From assembly GCA_001683735.1 (NCBI GenBank), contig LUGG01000007.1:1798001-1862000 (forward strand): a stretch of DNA of 64,000 nucleotides, in the 5' to 3' direction. The stretch is from Grifola frondosa (lineage: Eukaryota; Basidiomycota; Agaricomycetes; Polyporales; Grifolaceae). The notes below the pieces were generated by a model, which did no database searches, was not told the DNA's origin, and worked only from the letters and a program-made list of their open reading frames with translations. Of the stretch, positions 24,491-39,289 are shown piece after piece. The number at the start of each line of letters is the position of its first letter. The stretch's first letter is position 1. Both the position numbers and the translations under genes were made by a program.

Positions 24491-26248
24491 ATGACTTCGA
24501 CTTCTCCCCCATCGGGCGCTCCGCTCAATATCGCGCTGTTGTGAGTTCCTGAATCACTGATCTTGATGCAACAACTTATGTTATCGTCTCTTACAGGGCT
24601 GGCCCTCAGGTAGATCTTTATCGAGCTATCCCGCAGCGCCGGAATGAACATCGTGGCATTCACAGGTCTTGGGATTCTTCCTGAACTGGGCACTTCAGGG
24701 CGTGCTGACCGTCCAAGTCTGTGCGTATCGCGGATAACATTTCAAAACTCTATCTCAAACATGTTCTTGTGCGGCTAGATATCTATTACTTGTGCTTCCC
24801 GAACGATCCGTGGTACTCGAAATCTTTCGGTGAATATCACTTTCATTCAAACATGGTTCTTTCTATTTCTGGACGAATTCTTTCATTGACGTGCTTCACA
24901 GTGTTCGGATTGTTGGCATATGAATGGGTTCAGACGGGCTTAGTGACTTCTGCGGCCTTCGATGTCTATGTCTATGGGTTCGGCAGCATTGAGGCGCTCA
25001 TCACGTTCCACAACACATGGTTCAGCGTCCCAATAATGTGTGCCGTCGTCTCGGCCACCGTGCAGATATACTTCGGGTGGCGCATCCACAAACTGTCGAA
25101 GTCGCGTATCCTGGCAGGAATTATAACTGCGGTGAGCTACAGTTTGCCCGACGATGATCCTATCTCAACCCTTCCTCACATGTGCATAGCTCGCTCTCAC
25201 GCAGGGCTCCGCCGGTATTGCTGGAGGTATCAAGGTACGATCTTCCCTGTGCTACCCTCGAGGCAGAATCCAACGAAGGCGCTTTAGCTCCACTTACTTC
25301 CTTCATCGCGGACCAATCGAGTACTACTCCGGCCATCGCAGTGAGTAGGTTTCTCCTTGCCGAATGGAACGGATGATGACGATAGTCTCCTTTAGACGTG
25401 GTTGGGTGGAAGTGCGCTGGTCGACGTGGTTATCGCAGTCTCAATGACCATTTTGGTACTCAAATATGCCTGCATCACTCTACCCGGTGCTCACTCCTTG
25501 CTTCGGTTACCCGTGTGCAGCTGCTCCGAGCCAAGACGGGCCTAAAGCAATCGGACGATATGATCAATCGTCTCGTTCGGCTAGTGGTTGAGTCCGGAAT
25601 CTGACCGGCGAGTCTCTACCCCGCTGTCAGTGCCAGTGCAGCTCTCGCTCACAGGGAATCGCTTACAGCGGTCGTCGCTATCATTGATGTCTCACTATTC
25701 GCTGCCGCTACCGGTGAGCTGCATGTATTGTCCATACTATATGGTATCATTAACGGAGTTCATTGTGGATGCAGAAAACGCTGCTGCACGAATGCCCGTG
25801 AGTATCATAATTATCGTCCCTGACACACCGGCGATTCTTACTTTCTACGGCATGTAGCGCACTTCTCCTCACTAAGCTGTAAGTAGCAGGAGCCATCTTT
25901 ATCGCTGAACGTACGCACTGAAACCTGGACGTGAAACAGGTACGCAAACACGTTGGTCACGAATTTCAACAATCGCGCGTTCTTGAAACGGGGCACGATG
26001 GTGGTCACCAGCAGCACGAGCGGCCGCGGGCCATTGGCAGCAGGCTTCCGGAAGTGGAGAACGAGAACGCCCCGGGAAGGTCCGAGTCGACGTGAGCCGT
26101 CAGGTGTTCAGCACGCACGACATAGCCTTGCAGGATGTCGAGGTAAGTCTGCACTTCCCTGCTTCAAGTTTAACTCCGCATATCTCTGACGTCGACTTGC
26201 TTCCAGCATGGAAAATATAGCTCTTCCTCTATGGTTCCGGATGTTTGA
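24491..26248 (+). pseudogene. DUF6534-type membrane protein (copy 2), frameshifted
   Basis: The start ATG is at 24491 (MTSTSPPSGAPLNIAL). The exons reproduce the architecture of the copy at 8.8-10.5 kb: GFFLNWALQGVLTVQV, FPNDPWYSKSF, FHNTWFSVPIMCAVVSATVQIYF-like helices, RRI-type helix end, TWLGGSALVDVVIAV, LLRAKTGLKQSDDMINRLVR and YANTLVTNFNNRAFL, with intron positions in matching places. The frame is lost at about 25280, 25602 (one base appears missing in the segment after VVESGI) and 26050. One intron near 25612 would need a GC donor. The C-terminal frame would end at 26248. With three breaks in about 1.8 kb I call it a pseudogene, with sequence error as the alternative. Confidence 0.65.
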
Positions 26249-27760
26249 GCTCGATTGCACACATGCATGTATATCCATTGAGACCGCCTATGAGTTCACT
26301 TGGGCATCGTTTATTTTATCGTCGTATTTACTTCTTCCGTACTGATCACATTATTTCATGGACGACTGTTGTACGTACACCGGAAGGCAGTTGTGGTGCT
26401 TGTTTGTACCTTTGTACCATCTTCCCTGCATGACATTTTACGCAATTGACGAACCATTGAATTTCTATATTTCGCCACACTCAAACCCCGGGCGGGGTCT
26501 TCCCTGTGATGTCAAATTGGGTCTGGCGCTGCGAAGGTCCCTATGCAGAAGAATACGGGAGCGTCGAGGGAATCGCCGAACATGCATCCTTCGAGGCATA
26601 ATCGCATCAGTGAATTCATTAGAGCCCCAGATAGTCCCTTCAAACGTCTCCGCACAAAGGCCCTGACGTCTCGGCGCTGCGCCAGTCCGATGAACATAGG
26701 CTGGGCATATTTTCGTCGGACAACCCATACGAACAAAAGGGTCTCCTTGATGTTGAACATAGCCTCATCGATACGATTTCTCCGTACCGGGCGTACCTCC
26801 GAACGACTAGTCTAGTCCGAGGCGATAGGCGCAGTGCGATGCTGCCTCGAACCTAGCCGAAGCCAGTGGACATGACATCAATCATGCTGCCGTGCCAAAT
26901 CTAGCGCCGTTGAAATTAGAATGCGTGCTCGCTTAGCCTGAACTTAGAGATGCAGAGACAGGAGTTGTCTCTCATTCCAGACTCCAGCTATCACGATCAG
27001 GAAGATGAGAACTTTTTGGAAGACAACAGGCTGTTGATCACTTACTGTGTCAGAGTTTTCCCGAATGATGATCACAAGAAGTACGTCAAGACGCTCTCAT
27101 CTTGAGTCGAGTACGTCCGACCAGCGGAAAATGTATGTTACCGGTTCACTGTGGTACTCCGCCGCCGCTTTGCCACGGTCTCAGGTAATATTATTTCGGT
27201 CTGAATGAACATATAACTGTTGTCTTGTGTGGTACTTGTAGTTTGCACAAGCTAGTCTCAAAGCGGAACCGCTCGTCCGGAACCAGATCTCGGCTTCCAG
27301 CGGCAACCTTCGTATGCCGTGGCCGGCATGGCCGGTTCGTTTTCAACAAGCACTGTCTTTCCTGATAACACCGCCATATGGTCGCAAGTCTCAGAACGTC
27401 GAACTCACGCCAATTCTACCTGGAGTGTGTTCGTATTGGGCGGCGCGGTGCTTTTGCCTCATGTTCAACGTCGACGGCTTGTTTCCTGACTACTCGTCGT
27501 GCAGTCTACTAAGGTTCAGTTATGTTTCAATGACCATCAATCTATCAGACATCACGTCGCTTTTGATGTAAAGAGGCACTCGAACTGCTCAGCGACCACT
27601 TCTTCATCAGCGACGATATCCATTGAGACATGGACGGCTTGGGCTCGGCGGAGAGGCTGGAGTCGTAAATGCTTCTCATCACAAACACTTTCCGCGATCA
27701 GAAACTTGGAACAATCGATGAGGCATTGCGGTTTCAAATTGTTCTATTGCGCTTTGTATG
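26249..27760. other. 1.5 kb region with unassigned fragments
   Basis: No gene can be supported. A plus-strand frame near 26960-27100 (containing SLIPDSSYHDQEDENFLEDNR) and one near 27580-27740 (containing LLITNTFRDQKLGTIDEALRF) look protein-like but are interrupted by stops and not recognised. They could be remnants of a decayed cluster gene. Confidence 0.4.
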
Positions 27761-27768
27761 TATATAAG
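27761..27768 (+). promoter_or_regulatory. TATA box of the second GMC gene
   Basis: TATATAAG lies 46 nt upstream of the ATG at 27814, a suitable distance for a short-leader fungal gene. Confidence 0.55.
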
Positions 27769-27813
27769 GGTCTACATGGCCTGCACGTTGACTCCATCTA
27801 AGCAACGACCACC

Positions 27814-30746
<2,933 letters not shown>

Positions 30747-31230
30747 TTACGGATAGCGGCATTCGCATTCTCAACGCGCACATGTTTGTTTGCGAGACAG
30801 TGTGGTGAGAGATTTGTGGCACCATTGTATATCTATGTACTACGAGCACGTTTGTGTAAATTTTAGGTTGAGGAAAACATCCCTCTGAGAGATTGTGACT
30901 GAAGATTAAAGGTGAGAATGAGTGAGTTCGTGTACAATCACGCAGAACTTGTGTGAAGAGATGGGTACGCTCGTAACGAAAGGTAACATCCGCGTGACTG
31001 TGATCATTCGCGTTGTGCTGCGAGCTTACGGCATCCTCGCTAACTTATTCGCCTCAACTCCCCGAACTCTTCAGAGGGAGAACTACCAAGACCGTCCAGA
31101 ATTGTTGCAGCTCCATCTCGCTCGTTCCCTGGGTGGCTCTCTTAGTAGGTTTTCTTGCTTGTGTTCGGGCGGCTCTGAACTCCTATGATGCAGCGCTGAA
31201 GGCATATTGAACTCGTGGCATAGCTGGGAC
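30747..31230. other. Intergenic, no gene seen
   Basis: This lies between the second GMC gene and the next plus-strand gene. Nothing recognisable apart from the likely promoter of the gene at 31231. Confidence 0.5.
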
Positions 31231-32306
31231 ATGTCCATTAATCCTCAAGAAACGGAGGTTGTAGATGTTCTCAAAGCCCTTCGACGTAACCAGCCATCTC
31301 TGGGTATTGCCAAGGTGCTGGCACAGCTCAAAGAGCAGAATCCTTCCTGGACACTGTCTGAAAAGCGACTAAAACAAATCATGCGATCTCATGGGCTGGA
31401 AACCGTTGCCCATGCTGAACAGTTGTCTTCTACAGAGGGAGGGCGAATTCCAGATTGGTCGCAGAACGGACATTCGTCCCCAACGTCACAGTCCTCACCT
31501 CGTCCACACCCTAAGGGTTGGAGCGTAGCGGAAGAAGCCTCTTATGAGAAAGTGAAGCCCATTTCTACCGAGTACCTTGGCTCATATCTGGGACCCTTCG
31601 ACCGGAGCAAATTGGCCTCCGGAAGGAAAGGATACGAAAGTGACGGCTCGTTCATCTTGCCTGATGGCAGTCAATCCGATGCGCTCCTCCATCAGTTGGA
31701 CTATATCAGGAACTCTGATCGCTGCTACAGGTTATACGGTCATGGAAGCTATGACTGGGGCGTCACCTTCAATGCAGATATGAACATCATGTTTACGGTG
31801 AGCACCTGTTTGCCCTGCGGCGTTGTCCATTGGCTGATGGAGCGACAGGTCATGCTATCGCGAGCCACCAAAAGGGATGACCTCGCTCCAAGTCTCTATC
31901 ACATGTATCAACGTCTTCTCGCTGCAGCTCGACAAGTCGGTGTGTCCGCATCTGACCTTCGAGCTCAGATGTATGCAGAGTAAGGGCGTCACCTCTCTTC
32001 GCTTACCCGTCACCCTCATGGACAATCAGGTATGGCATGGACCCTCTGCTTGCGGCCCCACCTCCACCCTCATCTCCGGCGGAGGCCACGTTGCGACGCA
32101 TGCAAGAGGAGCGGGCCCGGGCCTCATTTCGGAAAAACAAAATTGAATTGTTGAAACGTCTCCTCGCGACCAGAGGCCCAGAAGTGACGATGTCGATTGA
32201 AGTGGATGGGCGTGGAATGCCAGTGTATAGAGAAGAGATTCATGGCATGGATGCAGTGTTCTGTGTCCCGGTCAAGAAGTCAGGAGAGGAATGGCGGATG
32301 GTGTGA
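31231..32306 (+). CDS. Conserved basidiomycete hypothetical protein
   Basis: The chosen start gives MSINPQETEVVDVLKALRR. An N-terminal part (about residues 8-60) is helical with a SLGIAKVLAQL..NPSWTLSEKRLKQIM pattern, seen in many mushroom proteins of unknown function. A Ser/Pro-rich linker follows, then a conserved core with DALLHQLDYIRNSDRCYRLYGHGSYDWG. The C-terminal part is joined after an intron at about 31982-32028. It has a helix rich in Arg/Glu (residues near RMQEERARASFRKNK) and ends EEWRMV. A second candidate intron (about 31799-31849, 51 nt) has good splice sites but is also open in frame, so two protein forms are possible. No function is assigned. The gene appears intact. Confidence 0.7.
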
Positions 32307-33532
32307 CAGCCTACTTTTGATCCTTTCTGCGATGCCACCGTTGATGTACACGTTAAGGATGTTGACGATCATTTGGGTGGCCTTAGAGTGTTATTCATGC
32401 GCGCATTGACGATATATTTGTGCTTTAACCAGCACTACGGAGGCATTTGCGCCGATGAAACCGCTTTTCGATGTACCCACTACAAAGTACTGGTGATTGA
32501 CCTGCAAGTGAGTAGTAGCGCTGAGCAGAATCCCGTGCGAGCGTCTAAACTTCCATTGTGACTTCGACTCTTGCCGGTCGGTACTGGTGGATCCTGAGGT
32601 CGCGTGTTCCAGAGTACGTAGGGATCATATACACGAATACCCCAAACCCTAAAATATATCAAATCCTATGCACACTCTGGCTCCTGAAGTGAATTCTCCT
32701 TCACAGGCTTGTATGTGCTGATATAGCTAGCAGTTATCACAGGACCATACAAAGAAGGAACAGTATGCGTCGCTTCTTCAAGGATCACCAAACCTCTTGC
32801 TGCAGCTTTCTGATCGGGACCAGAGAATCTATGAAATTCGAGCATTTATGTTGCTTACTTTAAGCTGCGATTGTTGTCTTTTCCTGTTTGGCTCTCTCTC
32901 TTGCGACGCGCTTATTAACTCAATTTTCGGTGGAGCGGATCCTTACTTCGCTTTCCACTGTCATGATTGAAGATTTTGCATCCGCGGACGTGCATGGGGC
33001 TCATTGATCAGTGAGCCACTAGTGAAGCTGTGAAAAGTTTTTCTGATAAAGTTACAACTCGAGCACTAACAATGCCTCAAGACGGCCTTAGAGCGGGTGT
33101 CGGGCTGATCGTCACTGCGCTCAGTCGAGAGCTCACCGCCAGCGGAGACTGCGGAGACGGCTATGCCATCCACAAGAATGATGTATCAAATGATCCTTTC
33201 CACCGCTATCTACACAAGCTGAGGCTTCTTATTCGGAAATTATCGTAAGTACTTTGTTGCTTCGGGTTTTATCATTTTGATGGCATCCTCATCGTGCTCA
33301 TTCCACAATGATGGCTACACTAACGAAGAGGACATGCATTGCTCTGGAAAATTCCCTAGCTTTCAATTTTCTCCAGGCCTTTATTTCATCATGAGCTTTA
33401 TGATACGCCGCTATGTCATTATGATGATCTGCAAGGCTGTGGTGAGATGTGTGGCTAACTCTGGATTATAAAGTGTCTAATATCCAAGCACAACGTTGCC
33501 ATTCCTTTATTTCCCTCCCACATCTCTGGAAG
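32307..33532. other. 1.2 kb spacer, no gene seen
   Basis: Only short frames; no RNA gene or repeat was recognised. Confidence 0.5.
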
Positions 33533-35156
33533 ATGTCTAATTCGTCTGCACTCGAGATTGAAGAAATTGTAACTGTATACCAGGAACTGTTAGTGCATAA
33601 CCTCTTCCGCATACTCTGTTGTCAGACTGACGTGTTTCTGTCTCATTTAGCCTAACGCTGAATTACTTTGTTATGGCAGGAGCTGGTAAGTAATCGATTG
33701 AGTATGTTTTGTGACCATTTACGGACATATTTACTTTTAGTTCTTTTCATCTACGACTACATGATAACAATCGGTCAAGAGATTGATTTCATATGGAGTG
33801 CTCCGTTGAACGGAGCAACCATTGTTTTTTCTCTGAACCGCTATGTGAACCTGGCTACATCACTTTTCAATATCTTGCAATTTGTCCCGTGGGACTCACA
33901 AGAGGTCTGTAGGGGACTTCATAATTTAGTTCCACTTGACTTATGCCTCCCATAGAGGTCAGCTATTAGCGCTTTTGTTTCGGACAATGGCTGATGTGAT
34001 CCAGCTGCATTATCATCGGGAGGATTACCCAGGTCGCTGGCGTTCTGTCCCTTCTCATAGTCACAGGTATGTTTCGGTAATACATTATCTATCTGGACGT
34101 CAATTGCTTATATCGGTCGTACCTAGTCTTCACGGCGCTGCGTATATTTGCAGTGTGGAATTTCGACCTCCGCGTCTCCACGCCTATACTCCTGCTGGGC
34201 CTTGTGGCGCCTGCTATCAACGTGGTACACCAACCTCACATATCAGACTCTAATTGTATCTGACTTCCACGACGCGACAAAGTACCATTTTGTGCAAACA
34301 TCTCCTGAAGTTCTCACCGCGCCATTTGTGGGCTGTGCAAGCAGCACGAACAGCTCACCAATGTTTGATGAAAAGTACGCCACACCTTGTCTGTCATATT
34401 CCTTCGCTCACTGGTGTTAGGCGTATGTAATAATGCTCTAATCTGAGTGTTATTGCTGAAGCGGCTGCTGTAATCCAAGTGGTGATTATCGCTCGCTCCT
34501 TTTCTTTAGTATCTGAGGCTCTGGCGCTACTTCTGACCTGGATGAAAACTTTCGGCATCAAGCGGGCTGCTTCTGAGGTGCATATGAAGGCGTCTATTAC
34601 TACATTGCTTCTCCGAGATGGTGAGTAGATCAATGCATGCTCAGTGAAGTTGGCTGAAACCATATAAGGAACGGTGTACTTTGTGTGAGCATTGCAGATC
34701 ATGCTTGACAAGCATGATCTAAAACTTTTACAGGACACTCTTCCTCTTTAATTTGACTGAGGTGGTGCTTGCACGATACACGGTGAGTTGCTAATACCAT
34801 CTGTGCTCAATGTGCCTCAGCATTCTTATCTTGGCTATTTCAGCAATCCGTGGGTTATATAACGCCGCTCATACAAATGTTTGCATTTTTTTTTGTTTCT
34901 ACATTCTGCCAGTTTGACGGGTCCATGTACAAAAATCACTAGCGCGACTTCGATCTTGATCTCCCGGTTCATGTTGAACCTCCGGGCTCTGTCTCGATCA
35001 AGAAATGAAAATGAAACTATGCCAAGTTTGCCGCGCTTTTCCAACCTCCAGATTGCCTCTCAGATTGCAGGAAACATGGGTGCCCAATTGGAACATGGAC
35101 AGGAAGTTGGACCAGAACCTGGGCTAATATTGGAGGATGAAGGCGCCGTTGATTGA
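33533..35156 (+). CDS. DUF6533 seven-helix membrane protein (copy 1), probably frameshifted
   Basis: This mushroom-specific integral membrane protein starts at 33533 (MSNSSALEIEEIV). The DUF6533 signature follows: YDYMITIGQEIDFIW with NGATIVFSLNRYVNL. Further helices are VVFTALRIFAVWNFDLRVSTPILLL-like (about 34120-34200) and EALALLLTWMKTF (34510-34550). The C-terminal motif is ISRFMLNLRAL..RNENETMPSLPRFSNLQ, ending at 35156. Introns of about 50 nt separate the exons. Around 34010 the frame has to change by one base for the helix sequence to continue, so this copy may be damaged. Its function is unknown. A piece of its last exon region is repeated at 37.2-37.5 kb. Confidence 0.68.
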
Positions 35157-35159
35157 CAT

Positions 35160-37200
35160 TGCATTACATGATACCTTAAGAAACTCGTGGAGACATCACC
35201 CGTAGATCTTCAACCACTGAATGCCGAAGTATGCATTCGTGAAAGACGAAGGATTGTCGTTGACGTATGCTGCGGAACATATTGAATTATGAGTGTCACG
35301 GTTGAGAAGACAAGCCAGCGATGTGGTACTTACTGACGCAGTCACCAGGACATCCGTCAGCATTGAACACGGCGCCAGCCCAGACGCCACCTATTATGGG
35401 TAGGTAACGTTATGGTCAACCATGGTGCAGAAGGCAAGAAAGCAACGCACAAAGGTCCAGGTTAATGATTATGTTGTGCTCGCCAAAGTGCGACGAAAGA
35501 TCGCACGACTCGCTAGGGAAGTACGCGTACGGCGTGCCCTGAGGTTATGCTATATATGAGCATTCATCCTTGCAAAGCGGGCTGAGCGCGTACCCAGTTG
35601 TCGGTATCGATGGTCGTCGCGCCGTTCGCGACGTCGCTCGGGACCGAGCCGTCGTTGCGCGACCAGAACCACACCCTGATGAACGACATCGTGCGTTCCA
35701 TCGCATACCTGAAAAACGTCAGCGACAAAGCTCGCGAGAGATAGCGCGAACTTGTGTTGACCAGCCGCCACCAGCGGAATTGAACGACGGGCCGTAACTG
35801 TTGGCCGACGGGGCATTCACGCTGCAATCAGTGTTGTTCGTCGTGATAGTATCGCAAGTATTTCCCGTCGAAACTCTACAAGCACGTCAATGGATGGGGC
35901 ACCCCACCTACTGTGCGCTACATACCCAGTTTGCGCACGCGACGCCGGCATCGTGCATCCTGTAATGCATGCCAAGCATCTGGGTTACTGCCCGGCTCGA
36001 GGCAAGACGACGCCGCGAGGAACACGCACGGGAGCTCGTGTGCAACGTCGATTGATTTGGCGTCCAGTCGTTCACACCTTCGACCACATCGATTTCACCT
36101 GCGCGGGCGATCAGAGTTCTGCGCGGGGCCGAGCGCGTGATCATCATGCATACCTTCGTTCGGCCAGTCGGCCCCGACTTCCCATATCGCAGGCTACGTT
36201 CTGTGTACTGTGTCAGTCTTATCCCAACGCTGATGGAAAAGCACTCACGCGCATCCTTGAGGCATGTGCCGGATGCTCCATCTGTAAACAGACGAGAAGC
36301 CAGAAAGGAGCACAGGCAAACGGATAAATGCGGGATTTAAAGCACACGCACACACTGACGTGCGTCGCGTATTGCTTGTTACTCTGCAGGCGGACCGAGT
36401 TCCGCCCGGGCCCGCTCGCGCTCAGCACCGTCGTGTCGTCGCGCAGATGACGAAATGATCGCCCGAGTAGTACGTCAAGTTCTGTGGGAGTGCGGTCGCC
36501 TGGTCTACATAGTTCCTGCGTGCGTTCAGGGTTGATTGGACGATGTGGCGATTGGCACGCCCGTTGGTGGGGTCGGCGATGCCCTGGTGGGTGAACGACT
36601 CGAGGAAGTCTTCGCCCTGGTGGCTGTCTGTTTGCGCATACGTTGCTCCCAGGACAGGAGCGGCAAAGCACGAAAGCCAGAGACGATGCGGGGGAAGTAC
36701 TTCATGTTGACTGATGCCGCGTAGCGTAGTAGCTAGCCTAAGAGGGGTTCTGATTTATAGTAAATGGGCAGGCGGCGCTCTCGGAGGCTCCAGCCAGAAG
36801 AGGCGACGCTCATGCGATGATAGGATCATGCGTGTAGTCTTCGCAAAGGCAGTGATCGAATATGCGTCAGCGCTGGTAGGCGGGATGTGTCGAGCAGACG
36901 CGCCCCAATAGGGTGGAAGCACACCAAATTCGAGATGAGGTGGCGTATTTGGAAGGTGCATAAGAGTGTTCGGTCGTTTCCACGTCCTGCGGTGGTGCGG
37001 CGGCGAGGCCTAGACAAGTATCTTGGTTCAATGCGCTGGAGGGATACAGATAACTTAAAACTCGCCACGTAGGCGTGCATTAAGCTGCGCTGATTGCTGT
37101 TGCGGGAGCTTTTCGAAAATCGACCGGTTTATTCTCGGAACCGTTCAACCACGGCACTGGCCAACACCGATTTGTCCATGTGGCGGCGGCCTCCGCGACG
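35160..37200. repeat. Direct segmental duplication, left unit
   Basis: This unit includes GH16 copy A and about 450 bp upstream of it. It is colinear with the unit at 43440-45870. Shared stretches include the GH16 promoter (atttatag..aaatg.gcagg) and an attaagctgcgctgattg element at about 37080 and 45748. Confidence 0.75.
35196..36705 (-). pseudogene. GH16 beta-glucanase, broken copy A
   Basis: This is the left copy of a secreted GH16 endo-beta-1,3(4)-glucanase gene. It is homologous along its full length to the intact copy at 43476-44997, including introns, the GEIDVVEGVND catalytic segment (here near 36100-36070) and the C-terminal NNPSSFTNAYF. Compared with the intact copy it has lost one base within the signal-peptide codons (near 36665). 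It has lost the GT donor of the first intron (gtgtacgt replaced by gtgccaat near 36555) and one base near 36445 in the segment encoding HFVI..D. Three independent disabling changes make it a pseudogene. Confidence 0.8.
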
Positions 37201-37204
37201 GTCA

Positions 37205-37530
37205 GCAGGGGTAGTACGGTAATCCGTGGGTTACATAACGCCGCCCATACAGACGTTCGTATTTTCTTAAGTTTCCAGTTTGACGAAGACGGTCCATGTC
37301 AAGTCCATGTACACAAATCACTGGCGCAAATTCGATCCGTGATCTCCTGATTCATGCGGGCTCTGCCTCGATTAAGAAATGAAAGTGAAAATATGCCAAG
37401 TTTGCCGCGATTTTCCAACCTCTTTCCTCTCAGATTGCAGGAAACATTGGTGCCCCATTGGAATTGGACCAGAACCCGGACTAGTATTGGAGGATTAACG
37501 CGACGATGGTTGACATTGCGCAGACGATAT
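37205..37530 (+). pseudogene. Duplicated C-terminal fragment of the DUF6533 gene
   Basis: This repeats the last part of the DUF6533 gene at 34840-35160, with the shared start aatccgtgggtta and the coding remnant LRALPRLRNESENMPSLPRFSNL. It carries small deletions and no start or upstream exons. It shows that the duplicated block included the DUF6533 3-prime end as well as the glucanase gene. Confidence 0.75.
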
Positions 37531-37637
37531 TCGAAGTTCCTTGTACTTGCCGAGTTCAAAGGGCCAGCAGCATCATGCTTTCCCATCCTTACGGCTGGAG
37601 GGAGTGGCACGAGTGAATATTAGAACCCATGTACTTA

Positions 37638-37706
37638 GAGCGCAAACGGTAGGAAAGTTAAGTCGGGCGCCTTGTAAGTCATCCGCGCTTACCGTGTGGC
37701 GCGCCG
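37638..37706. repeat. Left terminal inverted repeat of the Harbinger element
   Basis: Sixty-nine bases identical to the reverse complement of 43014-43082; the outer end abuts the TTA duplication. Confidence 0.93.
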
Positions 37707-38274
37707 AGCTGGATTTGAAATGTTAGAATCCCGAATCGCAGACTCCCACTGGGGGTACAACGCTCTCACTGAGCAACACGCTGTTGCAGATATGCCTCCT
37801 AATACTCGTAGTTCTCCTCCTCAATTGCTTGTCTTGGACTCCCAGCCTATCGACAAGTCTCGTGCCAAATGGACAGAGGAAGACGAGGCCGCCTTGATAG
37901 CTTTTCTCGCGGACAACAAGGCCTCTATGTCCGAGGGCAGTGGCTTCAAGCAGACAATCTGGACAGTGGCGGCGGCAGAACTTGCGAAACGCCCATATCA
38001 AGGTGCCAAGAAGATGGCGAAAATGTGTGAAACAAAGTGGCGGCGCGTAAGTGCGCTTTTATGTCATTAAAAATACGCCACTTACTTTCATATGACAATT
38101 AGTTAAAAGATGCCTATACCGTCACCTCGAAGATTAGTTCCTCGTCCATGGTCGAGCACCCATGGTGCCGGCATCACAAGTCTCGATGATCCCGTTTGGA
38201 CCGAATATATTAAGGTAAATTATTCTGTTTATTATCATATCTATACTAATCACTTCTTCAGGTTAACCCGAATG

Positions 38275-38488
38275 CATCAGCAAAATCTCAATTTAACTTA
38301 TCATACTTTTTGTCTCTTAACTGCTCTTAAATGCACTTATAAAAACCCTTATGAGATCTCTTTTATCTCTTAATTGCTCTTTTTGTTCTTAATTAAGAAG
38401 AAAAAGAGATATAAGACCTAAAAGTAAGTTCATAAGGGTTAGTTTAAGAGAAAAAAGTATGATAAGTCAAATCGAGATTTTGCTGATG
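38275..38488. mobile_element. Nested hairpin MITE (214 bp)
   Basis: The ends CATCAGCAAAATCTC and its near-perfect inverted copy enclose an AT-rich sequence that is complementary along most of its length, so it folds into one long hairpin. TG occurs on both sides (38273-38274 and 38489-38490). Without the insert the flanks read aatgccgctcc, which continues the Myb/SANT-domain frame. It has no coding capacity. Confidence 0.82.
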
Positions 38489-39289
38489 TGCCGCTCCTTA
38501 TCGTGACAAAGGGTGGATTCACTTTGACAAAATGGTGGACCTTTTCCAGACCGGGTGAAGGGTACACACATTTTTCGACCCGGCGCACACATTCACACAT
38601 CAACCGATGCATTCACTCGAATGCTTGCGACGCAGGACTCGAGTTCAGATTCCACTTCCAATAGCGGTGAAATTTCTTCTCACAGCGCATCGACAGTGAC
38701 CACGGCACCTTCACGTCACCGCCAACTGCAACCCTTCCCCCTTCCTCTCCAATGCCGTCCCGCGATTCACTTACCCCTACCGAGATCCACCTGGAAGTTC
38801 CTTCTCATGCACCCACTCCGACCCAACTTGCTGCCTCCACTACCGCCAATCCCACTGTGACCGGAAATCACACTCCAACATCTCGTCACAGCTCGAAGCG
38901 CAAGACTCCTATGAGTGTTGACCCCACTTATAGCGAGATCTTCACGGGGGTTAGCAAGCGCAGCCGCACAACGGCGCATAGTGGTGTCATTGCTCTCAAT
39001 GAGCTGAAGAGCATTGCAGCGGACTTCAAGGACATGTTTCAGACAGCTCTGACGACAGTCACAGCCCCTCCCATTGTCACCTCAAATGCTGGCAGGGCCA
39101 CCATCAACATTCAAGCCGAGACGAGGCTCAACACTGAGCAATGCATTGCCATGCTCGACATCTTCGAGAAGGACCCCACGGCAAGTGCAATCTATGCCCA
39201 CCTTGAGCAACCCTTTAGCTACGACTGGGTCCATCACAAGCTCGAGAAGGATGCGGAATTTGTATTCAACTCACCCGATAACTCTCCTC

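Noticed and set aside
38275..38488. Inverted repeat that could be read as a hairpin terminator or a CRISPR-like unit
   Set aside because: It is a single long palindrome with flanking TG and coding sequence that rejoins around it, so a MITE explains it. No repeat-spacer pattern exists anywhere in the window.
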